DNA of 64,000 bases from contig NC_037094.1 in the NCBI RefSeq assembly GCF_002994745.2, forward strand, positions 70,226,801-70,290,800. Direction: 5' to 3'. Position numbers and translations under genes: made by a program. This DNA is from Rosa chinensis (Eukaryota; Streptophyta; Magnoliopsida; Rosales; Rosaceae). Of this stretch, positions 34,844-46,728 are shown piece after piece (position 1 is the first letter of the stretch; each line of letters starts with the position of its first letter). The notes beneath the pieces were generated by a model. The model was not told the origin of the DNA and ran no database searches. It saw nothing but the letters and a program-made list of their open reading frames with translations.

Positions 34844-36748
34844 GGACGAGCTGGTTCTGGTATGGCGCTCTATGTCATATCTTGTCAGAAGTCACTTGCT
34901 GCAGCACATTCTTTTTTCTTCTTCATTTCCTTTGGGTCTAATTGTTTGTTTGATAATTTACGCTGATTTAGGCCTCTCTTTTTTTTCTTTCTGTGGAGGA
35001 CCCTTTTTTCTATTATCCTCACAAGAAAGAAACTCATTGTCCAGTTAGGTTTATGGGCTAACTTGTGCATAGCAACTTGCATAACATTTTCGTCCCTTAA
35101 TATAGCCTTACAAAATAAATACTTACTGCCCAAACTTATTGTATGCTGAGTTGCTGACTCTTGTTTTCATTGTGAAAACTTGGTCTTGTTAGAATATGAT
35201 TATTGTCTTGAAGGTTCTCGAGCTCTACTTCCCCAGGGTTTTAAAGATGATTTGCTCTTCCTACCCTGTACTGTGGCACAAGCCCAATTTTATGAGTATT
35301 TGGCCCATATTGGCATTCTTTTTTAGTCCTATCTGAGGAGTGGGATATGGTTTAGAAGTATTTGGAGAGGATCTGTTGAATATAGATATTAAAATTTTAC
35401 ACCAGCCAAATGTATCTGGCATATATCTTGATGGATTTTGAATGTAGCAGTTCTCTTTGAGCTCAAGGCATACTTGGTAAGGGTTGTATCTAGGCAGTAA
35501 CCTACATCTTTGTTTGAGATGTATCAGATGGCTCCACAAGCACATCAGCCTTGTGGCATCATTGACATTTTTAATTTTTTTCATCCATTTGTGGAGCTAA
35601 TGGACTGGTCATTTAGTCGAAGAAGAGACGACTAAATGCCCCTGTTGGGAATGGAGAATCTTGATGACTTTTTATATTTTTTATTTTATTCTATTTGGTA
35701 GGAAGAGAAGAAAAGAGAATCTTGGTGGTTTTGTTAAATAACGCCTGGTAGAGTTCATGTCATTTTCCATTGGCTGCGACTTTCTTTTGGAATACCCAGA
35801 TCAGGATATCATCCCTTGACTATTGCACTGGCCTAGACTTTGGTTAATTTGTTGTATGATGTCATTTTTATGTTTCAAAGTAATTTCTTCGTTTTCCGGT
35901 AAATCAGTGAATTTACGTAGTCATACTTTACCATAAAAAGGTTCTAGGAGGATTGAATATGTTTGTAGCCATATGCCATATTCTGTATGCCTTTTCTCCT
36001 TCTCTTTTTCGAGTAGTATTAAGTATATCTATTTTAGCTGGAGGTTTATATTACGTGTCTTCTGTTGGGTGGTTGCACACTTGCACTCCACAAATTTTGT
36101 CCTGGTAGGTTTCGATCAGAAACAACAATGTGTAGGTAGCATTGATGACTATTGATTCTCCACCCAAAAACTACAAAAACCAAGCATCGAATTCTCCACC
36201 CCCCATGGCTGCTTGAAAGTTCCGCCCATGAACCTGTGATTTTTTGGTTATTTACCGAAAGTTAATATCCCAAATAGGGTTTTTGGCCCAAAGCTGCTGA
36301 TATTTTAGTGAAAAATAGTCGTCATCGTTACTAAAAGCTGGACAATGCAGTGTATCCGCTAAACAATTTAAAGTCGAGCCCCGTGACTAACCCTTTCGGT
36401 CAAGCACTAGGCAACTTCTAAGCATGTTTGTTTTACATGATTGTCATTGTCAGGCTCAATTTTAATTTCTATGAACTTCGCTAATCTGACTTATGTTATA
36501 CTAATGTCTAACACATGTTGAGACTAAGGAGTAGATCATTACTTCGAGAAAACTAATTTTAAAATCAACACCAAAGCCAAATCATTACTTGGAGAAAACT
36601 AACAATCCAGATCAATTGGCAACATTATCTCCAATTCTGTTCAATTTCCTTGCACCGGCAGACCTAGCTGGGGGCAAGTGAGGGCTCGTGTGCCCACTGA
36701 GTTGTGTTTGTAGTAGAGCTAGCTGATGATCAACTAGTTATAGCCTAA
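34844..36748. other. 3' flank and intergenic DNA; nothing recognised
   Basis: The MBD gene's 3' untranslated region presumably occupies the first few hundred bases. No gene, repeat or RNA signature that I can support in the rest. Confidence 0.35.
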
Positions 36749-36758
36749 ATATTAACAT

Positions 36759-37583
36759 GGGAAAACATCACCAATGGTCACTGAGTTATGACTTATTCGA
36801 CACTTAACTCACTGTATTTTTCAACAATATCACTTAACTCACTCAGTTTTACATCCGTCTTTCACTTAATTCACTGTCGTTAATTCTGCCGTTAAAAGAT
36901 ATTAAAATTGAGGGTATATTTGTCTAAACACTAAAAAAATGCATTTCTAACTTTTTTTTTTTTTTTTTAGAAGACAATTTTTTTGCAAATTATATTTAAG
37001 TTAAAAAAATCATTTTTATTGGAAATCTCAGAAATTTAAAAAATTAAAAAAAGTCTAATAAATGTAAATTGAGGGTATATTTGTCTAAACACTAAAAAAA
37101 TGCATTTCTATCTTCTTCTTTTTAAAAAAAAAGACAATTTTTTTTCAAATTATATTTAAGTTAAAAAAATTTATTTTTTATTAGAAATCTCAGAAATTTA
37201 AAAATTGAAAAAAGTCTAATAAATGTAAATTGATATTTGTCTAAACACTAAAAAAATGCATTTCTAACTTTTTTTTTTTTTAAAAGACAATTTTTTTTTC
37301 AAATTATATTTAAGTTAAAAAAAATCATTTTTAATTAGAAATTTCAGAAATTTAAAAAAATTGAAAAAAAGTATAATAAATGTAGTTTTTTAAAGTTAAA
37401 AATGATTTTTAAGTGTTTTGACAAATATACCCTCAATTTTAACGGCTTCTAACGGTAAATTAACGGCAGTGAGTTAAGTGAAAAACGGATGTAAAACTGA
37501 GTGAGTTAAGTGATATTGTAGAAAATACAGTGAGTTAAGTGTCGAATAAGTCATAACTCAGTGACCATTGGTGATATTTCCCC
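36759..37583. mobile_element. MULE-type MITE (825 bp) with internal tandem repeats
   Basis: The flanking duplication is ATATTAACAT on both sides (36749-36758, 37584-37593). Ends are inverted over about 150 bp (GGGAAAACATCACCAATGG left, GGGGAAATATCACCAATGG right read inward), with GTGAGTTAAGTG-like words throughout. It is non-coding. Confidence 0.9.
36908..37385 (+). repeat. Three tandem units of about 160 bp inside the MULE-type MITE
   Basis: Units start near 36908, 37069 and 37230 and share TTTGTCTAAACACTAAAAAA, ATGCATTTCTA, CAAATTATATTTAAGTTAAA and AAATTTCAGAAATTT-like words. The third unit lacks the GAGGGTA of the first two. They differ mainly in poly(T)/poly(A) length. Confidence 0.8.
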
Positions 37584-37593
37584 ATATTAACAT

Positions 37594-38702
37594 ACATCCC
37601 CCACAACAGCTTAAAATAGAGAGAATATGACAATATACCCCGATATAAATAAAATCTTGGGCCCGCCACTGTTTTCTTGAATATAAACAAACTAAAACAC
37701 AGTGGCACAATATGGAAGAGAGATATCAGCGGCGGTGACAAGACTAGCATGGTGTCTCCTTGCGATGGTCGCTAAGTATCGTGAATGTTGAAGGTCATAG
37801 CTTCGAAGCTATACATTTTGTTCCATCAAAAATTTACGCGATCTACCATTGGCCGATCTGAAATGAAATCAGAGAGAGACATCAAAGAACATGAAACCCC
37901 CTTTTACAAAGAAATTAAGGAATCGATGAGAAAAAATTGAAAACTGAACGATTAGATGGAGCTGAATTGCAAGTTTAAGGTGGTGAGAATGATTAACTGA
38001 AGCGGGGAGTAGATTGTGTGAGAATGAGGCCTCCACAGTCCGATGGTTTTTTGTATCACTATGGTAGAAGGTGTTGAGGTGTTTTTGGGACTGTAGAGTC
38101 TCGTTCAATAAAGTCTATGTTGTTGCCAAACATGGGCTAGCTTGTGTTACATTAGATAAGGATCTCCAATTCCATCCAACTTGTAAGAAACACGCCCTAA
38201 GTGTGTTCTCGACTTCTTGGTATTTCATAGATAAAACACAAAGCCAATATGAGTATGAGGTTTCAGATACAATATTTTTGATTAGGTAGGGCTGACATGT
38301 ATGAGTTAAGGTCGCCCTACCCCATCAGCTCTTTTCTACTTCTGTCTCAATCTAATCATTCTCGCAAATTCATAGTCTAAATTTTCTGTAAATTTTGATC
38401 CTTCTGCAACTTGAAAAATTTCCGACATTCATCTTCGTCATATCTAGATTCGTGTAGGTTTAAATGATGTTTGTTGGACAATTTACTATCATGTATTGTG
38501 CAATTGTTGAAACAAGGTAATTCTTATATCATGTCTTTGATATACAGAGTCTTCTTGGTTAGACGTGGTAGGTTTAATGCAACATTGCTTCGTCTGTGGT
38601 GATCCTTATCAATTATCTTAGGGTTGGGTGAAATTGACCAATGGTTGTGCTTATTTTCGGCAAGAAGGGTTTGTAATTGTTACTATGCCTTCTGTACACT
38701 TT
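37594..38702. other. Intergenic; nothing recognised
   Basis: No supported gene. The predicted frame at 38071-38289 has no family signature. Confidence 0.35.
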
Positions 38703-39073
38703 TTTTTTTTAATAAACGGCTAGTGCGACTACCCTCAAGGCTTGATTAATGAAACTGCCGAATACAAACCCGGGGGGGGGGGGGGTGTGGTATTGATCCT
38801 AAACCCTTTATTACGTACGCTTCTAGAGAACGTCCTGAAATAATATCAGAAGTCTCTATCAATTAATGTATTCAACCAGGCACCAATTAGCAAATAGTGC
38901 TTTATTGGCTACTCCATTTGCTTGACATAGCGATGATATAACTGAAAGATAACTCAATTACATAGAAGCATAATTACCAAAAAGCATAGCTTTCCTACTA
39001 TGTTGCCACAAGAAGATAAATCCGATGACACTTAGTTTACCCTACCACTAGGCAGTAGCGACCATTTGACGGG
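38703..39073 (-). mobile_element. Truncated poly(A) retroposon (371 bp, minus strand)
   Basis: A 14-bp duplication CTTCTGTACACTTT (38689-38702 and 39074-39087) flanks it. On the minus strand it ends GCCGTTTATT followed by poly(A). The 3' end matches the fragment at 12269 (GGCTAGTGC..., TTAATGAAAC...). A G-run of 13 lies at 38772-38784. No open reading frame, so it is a 5'-truncated or non-autonomous LINE-type copy. Confidence 0.8.
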
Positions 39074-39213
39074 CTTCTGTACACTTTAGTTTTGATTGTT
39101 GCGTTGATTTTGTTCTCATACTTAATTATGCATGGTGAATAGTCATTTTTGATGTGATTGAATTTTTTATCCGATAAAAAGCAATAATACTAGTACAACA
39201 ATAAGAGCACTAC

Positions 39214-40066
39214 GCCGCGAGAGAGCACCTACACAGCAAAACGTTTCTTGTCCGGCGGCAGCCATGGGTAGCGGCATCGCCGTGTTGTCCCGGTGCTGGC
39301 TGCCGGACGGGTACTTCGCCCGGGCGGGGGTCTAAAAAACGGGGTGTTGGCTCGGGTTCTGGCAGGATGGACGCGGGTTGGGGCGGCCTCTCTAAACGTC
39401 TTCTGCAGCCATTTTTGTGCAGCTCTACGTCTGGGTGCGGATTTCAAAATCTAGCATCGGTGCGGCTCATGGGTCTCAGGGCAGGGCGCAGCATCGGCAG
39501 AGCCTCGTGGGGACTCGGGCAGCGCGAGCGGTGACGAAGCTCAATGGCGCGTCCTCTAGTAGGCGGCTTGTGGCGAGGCTGAGCAGGTTTCGTAGCAGGG
39601 CTCGTTGACGGAGGAACTGCACCGGGGCTGTGGAGGCGGCTGAGGGCGTGGTGGAGATGTGATCTGGGCCTGGGTAAACTTTTTTGCTGGGCTTGAGTTG
39701 GGCCTCTTTCTTTGGGGTTGCCTTATTGGGTTTTCTAATTTAGGCTAGGGTTTTGCCCTAAGGCTATTTATATGTTTTTTAGTTTGTCTAAATTACAATA
39801 ATCCTTGTATTAGGAAACTAGGCACTGATGTGCATCTATGTCTCTTTAGCGTCTCTGGAGTAGTACCGAAGGAGGATATTCGCTATTTCTACGTATTTAA
39901 ATGTACAATGAGTAGGACTATATGTATGTACCAGTTGTGGGTACTACCACTAGCTTCTTGTTTGTCTATTAATGACAGCGGAAGGGTATGTAACAGCTAT
40001 TATGGCTTGTGACGAATATATTGGCACCCGTTTTGGGTTGGATTCAAAAAAAAAAAAAAAAAAAAA
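39214..40066 (+). mobile_element. Poly(A)-tailed retroposon (853 bp)
   Basis: A perfect 13-bp duplication ATAAGAGCACTAC (39201-39213, 40067-40079) flanks it, and a 22-base A tail precedes the right copy. The 5' part is GC-rich (GGCGGCAGCC, GGGTCTAAAAAACGGG); no reverse transcriptase is present. Consistent with target-primed insertion by LINE machinery. Origin (LINE fragment, SINE-like or processed transcript) not determined. Confidence 0.88.
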
Positions 40067-40079
40067 ATAAGAGCACTAC

Positions 40080-41234
40080 AGAGATTGCATATTCAAGGAT
40101 ATCACTCATCTAAGGGACAGTATTTAAGGGGTGTGACAGACAAGTGAATCTCAATCACAAGTACTAAATTCAAAGGCTAAAACTAAACAACTTTTAAATG
40201 TGCATATAGTATCAACCATCAGATTCACTTATCTCTTACACTCCCAAAAACTGTCTCTTAATTAGGTGAGCATGACTCTTATTGTAAGAACTATATATCA
40301 ATATCAAAGTCAAGACATAACACAAGTCCATGGACACTATTCAGTGCATATGAAAATCGCAACACCATAGACATCACATTGAATTAAAGTGAAAGAGTGT
40401 GTGTGTGTGTAATTTTAAAATTGAATCACAACTAGGTCATTTTGGTCTCAATTTTTTTTTTCAGGATTCAGAATCAAGGATCCTCGTTCCTTGTTATCAA
40501 ATTTCTTTCGAATTTTCCCCAATTGGGACAGCTACACTTGAGCGATCTGACTTTTAATCACGATTCCTAGATTTAGATAGATCTACCATAAATTGGTTTC
40601 TTTGAAGTGTGAGGTCATATGTATTCAAGGTGAAACGGATTTATGACTAAGTTGGACTAAACAAAAGAAGGGGGGGGGGGGGGGGGGGGGGGGGGGGGAA
40701 AGAGGTGAAAAAATTCCAAAAATCAAACAAGGAAAAATTGGTGAATTCATAATGTATGAATATGGTACCTTTTCTTGAAGATCTACAATCCGTTCATCTG
40801 ATCTTCAATTGATTTGAAATTCGTCTTGAGTACGTTCAAAATCTCACTTCGAGATCCTTATCGTGCTTGTCATATCTTCATTGGATATTCGATAATTTCT
40901 TCAATTGTACACCCATTTCTCATTCAGCCTATATGACATTCCAAGAAAAAAAAAAAAAAAAAAATCGTGGTTGAAATTAAGACTGGACTCGGAGTCTCGG
41001 ACTAATCACCCCCATATCAATGACAACTCTAATTAACTACATGAAAGAGTTAGCACTTTTTTGGGCGGAAAGTAAAGTCGAGAATTTGATAGAAAATTGC
41101 TATCAACACCCCGAAAAAGTTAATCCAAACGCCTTCGTTATTTTACTTTAATGAAATTTGTCCGTTATCATTGATAATCCAAAATATTAATAGGTGGGTT
41201 ACTCTCCATCACTACCCTGATATGACATTTAATA
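40080..41234. other. Intergenic with long homopolymers
   Basis: Contains a run of 29 G at 40670-40698 and an A-run of 18 near 40947. No gene, and no transposon ends that I can pair. Confidence 0.45.
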
Positions 41235-41243
41235 ATAAAACTA

Positions 41244-41608
41244 GGGGAATATCACAAATAATTACTCAACTTTTACCTATTCGACACTTTGGTCACTCAC
41301 TTTTTAAATATATCATTTTAGTCACTCAACTTTAACTCTGTCATTCACTTTAGTCACTTCGATAATTTTTATTAAAAAAAAAATTATTTGTCACAATATT
41401 AATGATATTTTTGTCAAACCAATTGTGAAAAATTGAGAAATTTGTATTAGAATGATTGGGAGAAGTGATTAAAGTGAGATAAAATGTCCCTTGGGTGGCT
41501 AAAATGATTGACAGAGTAATAGTTGAGTAACCAAAGTGATATGTTTGAAAATTGAGTGACCAAAGGGTCGAATGAGTCATAATTGAGTGACCATTTGTGG
41601 AATTCTCC
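41244..41608. mobile_element. MULE-type MITE (365 bp) with perfect 9-bp duplication
   Basis: ATAAAACTA occurs on both sides (41235-41243, 41609-41617). Inverted ends GGGGAATATCACAAAT and GGAGAATTCCACAAAT continue for about 110 bp with TTGGTCACTCA words. It is so short that it is nearly all terminal repeat. Non-coding. Confidence 0.92.
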
Positions 41609-41939
41609 ATAAAACTAAAATTACAAAACTTGTTGGTATGTTAGAACGGTAAATTTGTTATTTCAAAAAAAAAAAAAAAAGAGAAAGAAAAAGAAAAAAG
41701 AAAGCAGAAATGGTACATTTTTTGCTCCATCTTGGTAGAACGATAATGTATATTTAATTATTTGAGCGTAGAATTACATTAATAATAATAGTATAAAATA
41801 ATAATAAATAATTACTTGAGCATAAGAAGATAGAATTACGAAACTTATACTCCCAATTACGTTATTCTCACATGTAAAATAATTCATTAATAAAAGAACA
41901 AAATGACTTTTCATATCCAAACATATTCAATTCTACCAT

Positions 41940-43006
41940 TTTTTCTCTCAGAAAAACCCGACCTAGCTCTGCTAGGGTTTGGAGCAGCGACGCCTCCTTT
42001 GAGGTCGTCCTTCCCTGTATCTACTCCATTTTAATGGAGTCATTCATGGGCTTTGGTCTGTCTCTTGCTATTCTTCCTGCCTTCTCTGGTGGCTATAGGG
42101 CGGTTTGCCGGGTTCTTGGCTGAGTGAGGGTGATTGATGGTGGGCGCTGCAAAACAACTGCTTACAACCGCTCGGGTACGGGGCTTTGAGTTCTGGTCTT
42201 GAAGGAGTGCAAGGCCAATCATGGTCTTCAGAGGTCGTCCACGGTGGTGTTTTGGCTGATGGTGACAACAGCTGGGTATTCTCTTCAAGCTCGACTATTT
42301 GGGGACTGTGGAATCCTGGTTTCTGATCTTGTTTATGCAGGTTGATTTGATATGTTTCTTCAAATTATCCACGTCAATGGTGAGCTGGTGATCAGGGATC
42401 GAGCCGGTGGTGGTGGTGGGCTGCCAATCAAGGATCACGTCGGCGGCTATGCAGAGGCTTCGGATCCGGATCTGGGATTCGGATGGTTTTTGCAAACATC
42501 TCCGGATCTGGGATCTAAGTGGAGATTGGGCTTGGTCTATAGTCCACTATCTTTGGTGGGTTGTATATCAGTTGCTAGATTGGATTGGGATTCTTGTATG
42601 TTACTGGTATTGGATTCAAGACCCATGTCTATGGTATCTGTTTGTGAAATATCGTCTGCCAACATAGCCATGTTCTGACAACTTTGGCCGGCTTTGATCT
42701 TTAGGTGGAAGAGTTCCCTCGATTCTACGCCGAATTGAATTTTGTTAGTTTGTGCGTTGGACTTGCATGGGTAGTCAAACTATTGACTACTCAATTCATT
42801 ACACAATTGCAATCCATATGTAAAACCAGCCATGCATTTTGACGTTGCTGCTCTTGCGTTATTTATATTTCCTTGTATGTTGATGCAATTTTTGCATCTT
42901 TTCCTTTCATATTGTTTCTTTTGGTTATTGATGCATTCTTGCATTATCTCATTGTAATCTTTCAATTTCAATAAAAGACTGACCTCATTTTACTCAAAAA
43001 AAAAAA
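41940..43006 (+). mobile_element. Poly(A)-tailed retroposon (1.07 kb)
   Basis: An 8-bp duplication TCTACCAT (41932-41939, 43007-43014) flanks it. The 3' end has AATAAA 25-30 bases before an A-run of 11. The 5' part includes GAAAAACCCGACCTAGCTCT. No reverse transcriptase. Short duplication, so boundaries are less certain than for 39214-40066. Confidence 0.65.
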
Positions 43007-43040
43007 TCTACCATGTTAACTTTTACTCTACTAATAATAA

Positions 43041-44657
43041 GGATTAAATTCAGTTTAGTCCCTCAAACTTTAGGGCTAAAATTAGTTTGGTCCTTGATCT
43101 TTTTTTTAATCACGATGGTCTCTGCACTTCCAAAATGCATCACCCTTGTCTGGACCCGACATCTAGGCCTACTTTTCATATTTTAAACTCCCACGAAGGG
43201 CAAAATGGACATCTCCAATTTAATCTTTTTTTTTTCTTTTACCAAAATTTATTCTAATTTCTGATTTTTTTTTCTATGTATTTTTTTTCTCTTTTCTAAC
43301 TTTACCTCTCTTTCAGATCTCCAAGCCTAAAAGCCAAATCGATCCAACGCACGCCCTCTTCTACCGCATCAGAACTCCAACGCTGATACCACCATCTTCA
43401 CCCTAGAAGAGAGAAGTAGGGGCTAATTTGAAATGGGGAGTAGGGTTTTGGTGCAGCTCTTCTGCTGCCCAATTCCTTCATCGGCAGCTCTCTGCACTAT
43501 CTCAATGCCGTCGATGACAGCTTGGGCTACGACGTCGATTTCAGCGCTGTCGTCCTTGCACTTTCATAATCTCCATCTCCCATCGTCATCTTCCTCTTCG
43601 CCATTGCCTCTTAGCTACTGCTGCAAACTCATCAACTAAACTACACACTACACTATCCACAAGAACCTTATTATTCACAATCCTCCTCTCAAGTAGAGAG
43701 AGAGAGAGACTAATACTCCAAAGCTCAGATCTTTTCTGAAACCCAGTCAGAAAACCATGGCCGATTTTCAATCCAAATTGTATGGACATGGAAGAATGGA
43801 GCTGGCTAGCTCCTACGGAATTGGGTCTAATGGAGCTAGAGGACCCAATTCATCGGCCATTAATGGGATGCAAGATCTCAGGTGCTACAACGCCTCCTAT
43901 GAATGCCCACCAAGAATCAAGCTTCACATCAAACGTCGTCTTCTCCTTCTTCTCCTCCGCCTTCCTAATGCCGCACTGCTGCCCTTATTGGCGCCCCGAA
44001 GCCTGCTGATTCCCATCCCGACATCATCATCATTGTCGGCTTCATCCCCAATTCCTCTCTCAGGACCTCCGCCAGGTCTGAGACCTTGAGCAGAGTAAGC
44101 CCCGAGATCTTGTCCTTGATCGCTGGGACCTTCTCAGGTGGGGCTAGTCTTTTCTCTGGCGCAGCGGTGGTGTAACTGGCTGCAGAATGGAGGAAAGATA
44201 GGATCTTGATTGAAGATTAGGGTTCTGGGAGAGAATTTTGAATTGGGAAGAAGAAGAAATCGGAGTAGGAAGATGGTCGGAAGAAAGGGAAGAAGACGAA
44301 AAGGATGTAGCCTGGAATTGGTGGAATCGGGGAGTTTTATCGTTGTAAGTTTCCGAGGTCTGGAAGCAGAGTGGAGGAAGAAAGGGAATAGAAAACTGGA
44401 AGAGGAAGAAAGGAAAAAAAAAATCTGAAGAAGTAGGGGTAGTTTGGACTTTTCATCCAAAATGAGGGTCAAAGTCTAGAAAATGGGCCCTCATGTCGGG
44501 TCTAACTTAGCATCTGACATCACATTTCGAGCCAAATTTGAATTTTGGACGAGAGTGATGCATTTTAGAAGTGTAGGGACCATTGTGATTAAAAAAAAAA
44601 AATCAGAGACCAAACTGATTTAACCATAAAGTTTGAGAGACAAACTGAATTAAGTCA
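43041..44657. mobile_element. MULE-type element (1.6 kb), probable Pack-MULE
   Basis: The flanking word TAATAATAA is present on both sides (43032-43040, 44658-44666), though low in complexity. Ends are inverted for over 100 bp: left CAGTTTAGTCCCTCAAACTT and, read inward from the right, CAGTTTGTCTCTCAAACTTT, both followed by AAAATGCATCAC. The interior has a gene-like frame at 43757; no transposase. Lies only 53 bp from the next MULE, separated by a TA microsatellite. Confidence 0.82.
43757..43930 (+). pseudogene. Captured gene fragment resembling a DUF3511 protein N-terminus
   Basis: The frame starts MADFQSKLYGHGRMELASSY and reaches NGMQDLRCYNASYE. The M-Q-D-L-R-(S/C)-Y-x-A-S-Y word is characteristic of the N-terminus of plant DUF3511 proteins (small proteins of unknown function). 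The conserved C-terminal block of that family (KVKGSFRKSFRWLK) does not follow; instead the frame runs into low-complexity Leu/Pro/Ser sequence. Most likely a captured first exon. The assignment rests on a short motif. Confidence 0.45.
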
Positions 44658-44664
44658 TAATAAT

Positions 44665-44672
44665 AATATTTA

Positions 44673-44706
<34 letters not shown>

Positions 44707-44708
44707 TT
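44665..44708. repeat. TA microsatellite
   Basis: ATATAT run between two adjacent MULE-type elements; part of it was used as target site by the right-hand one. Confidence 0.8.
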
Positions 44709-44710
44709 TA

Positions 44711-46250
44711 GGGTCCTTGACCCAAAGCCCCAAAATGAGTAAAAATTATCCCACTTACCCCAGCAACAGATTTTTGTTCCCACTTACCCAATCTAAATCT
44801 AAATGACCAATTTGCCCTCAACTCAATTAAAGAATTACAACTACAGCCATTGTCCTCTCTCTCTGTCCAACTCGCCGGTTCTCTCTCCTCTCTCTCCAGC
44901 ACGCCGGCAAAAAATACCTTTGGTTTTTCAACGCCGGCGAGATTCTCCAGAAAGATGTCGTCGGAGGCGAGGATGTGAGTGATGGTCGAGATCGACCTCC
45001 TCAGCTGTCCATAACGACCTCATCGGCGACGAAGGCTTCTTCCTCCCCTGGGTCCTTGGCCTCCGTTTCTCTCTCTCTGTGCCGTCGAAGCTCCGAAGCT
45101 GGAGGATAAATCCGATTGGAACTCGCCCAACCCGGCCCGTCGTAGCGCAAACTCGTCGTTCTCGGTGGTTGAGGTCGACGAACACTGGAGATTGCTTTTG
45201 GTTGACTCAGCTTCATCGGCGACGAAATGGATTTCTGTCTCTGTTTCGGAGGAGTAGCATCTCCGGCTGATCTGCTGAGAATAAGTGAAGATGTGGCGGG
45301 GTGGTGGTGGAGCTCCGACGGGGTCGATGGCGACATCAATCTCTCCTCCCCGGCGAAAGTTCACCAGTGAGCACCTGAGGCGGTTTTCCGGTGAGATTGA
45401 GCACGGCTTCACAGAAGGGAGAAGGGTGCCCAAATCAATTTCATCATCTTCCCCGGCGACAAGCACCTCTAAACAACTCCCGGTCCTTCTTCTTCTTTTT
45501 TTTTTTTTTTTTTTTTCTCTATTCTTCTTTTTGGCCTTTTAATGAGAAATTTTGATGATATAAAATGTAATTATTGGAGTAACAAGCTACAAAATGGTGT
45601 TATGCCAAGGGAAATACAGGTCTATTGGGGGGCAATAGATGTCTATTGGGGGGCAATAGATGTCTATTGGGGGACAATAGACGTTTTGAATTGACGTAAT
45701 CTCCTCTTTTTTTTCTTTAATCAAAGTTTTATTTGTGTAATTTTAGGAAAATTAGTTCCCATTTCGGTAATTGAAACGTCTATTGGGGGGCAATACATGG
45801 CTGATAATCGTCTATTGGGGGGCAATACATAGCTGATAGTCGTCTATTGGGGGGCAATACATGGTTGATAGTTGTCTATTGGAGGGCAGTAGACGTCTAT
45901 TAAGGGGCAATAGGCGTCTATTGGGGGCAATAGACGCCTATTGGGGGCAAAAAAAACTTTTCCGGTGAGATTTTCAGCAAATTCCGGTGGGCGGCGGTGA
46001 CCGGATTCCGGCGGCCGGTGACGGGCTCCGGCGAAGTCTCATGGTTTCTCTCTCTTCTTTTCTCTATCTCTCTCTCTAAGTAACAAAGAGGTGAGGGGTA
46101 AAATAGTATTAAAAAAAAATTAAAAACAAAAAAAAATCTTAATGGGGTATTAGGGAAGACTCCCTTAGAGTGTATTGGGTAAGAGAGAATTAAAAAATTA
46201 ATGGGGTAAGTGGGAAAGAATTCCTTAGAATGGGGTAAATAGACAAACCC
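44711..46250 (+). mobile_element. MULE-type element, GGGTCC family, copy 1 (1.54 kb)
   Basis: A perfect 9-bp duplication TATATTTTA (44702-44710, 46251-46259) flanks it. It begins GGGTCCTTGACCC and ends AATAGACAAACCC. Terminal similarity between its own ends is short (GGGT..TTG), but a second copy in opposite orientation at 54662-55979 has the same ends, confirming the boundaries. The middle is GC-rich, CT-repeat-rich and carries the CTATTGGGGGCAATAG array. Reading frames on both strands are low complexity; no transposase. Confidence 0.88.
45619..45952 (+). repeat. Array of about ten 20-32 bp CTATTGGGGGCAATAG units
   Basis: Three units of 21 bp (GTCTATTGGGGGGCAATAGAT type) at 45621-45682. Then, after about 95 bp, seven more at 45778-45952, three of them with an added CATGGCTGATAAT-like spacer. 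Each unit contains an inverted pair CTATTG...CAATAG around a G5-6 tract, so single strands could form short G-loop hairpins. The related copy at 54662-55979 has at least four degenerate units. Confidence 0.85.
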
Positions 46251-46259
46251 TATATTTTA

Positions 46260-46728
46260 ATAAGAAATGGCCGTGCAAGAAAAACACACAGCCCCGAAAG
46301 TAGAAATTATAAAAAATGATAAAAAAGAAAGAAATTAAAAAAAAAAAAAAAGGGTAGCTAAGTGCCTAAGGCTGAGGAGCAGAGAGTCAGAGACAGAGAT
46401 ATCTATCTCCGCGTCTCGGTCCTCTTCTTAATTCCGAAACCTTCCCCAACAGAGAGACCCAAAAAAATCAATCCAAACCTCTCTCTCTCTCTCTCTCTCT
46501 TTCTCCTCCACAAAACCAACCCAACCGCTTTTCCTCCCCTTTAACAATTTTAACAATCCCCCAATCACTCTCCGACACCTCACCCAACCCTCCGACGCTA
46601 AAATGCGCCGGGCCATCGCCGTCGCGCCGTTGTTCCGAGGCCGCTTCTTTCTCTAGGTTTTTTGGTCTCTTTATTTCTTGGGCTTTTTTTTTTTTTTTTG
46701 GGTGTTCGGTGGGGTTGAAAAATCTTAA
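46260..46728 (+). promoter_or_regulatory. Promoter and 5' leader of the APRL gene
   Basis: Only 478 bp separate the end of the MULE copy from the start codon. It contains a CT-dinucleotide run at 46481-46502 (typical of plant leaders) and a T-run of 20 near 46684. No obvious TATA box. Confidence 0.4.

Noticed and set aside
42295..42678. Frames on both strands in the retroposon at 41940
   Set aside because: No reverse transcriptase, endonuclease or other domain.
45001..45542. Overlapping frames in the GGGTCC MULE
   Set aside because: Frames open on both strands simultaneously in GC-rich DNA; no recognisable domain, not conserved in copy 2.
45619..45952. CTATTGGGGGCAATAG array considered as a CRISPR array
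   Set aside because: Units are contiguous or separated by repeated, not unique, spacers, inside a plant transposon.
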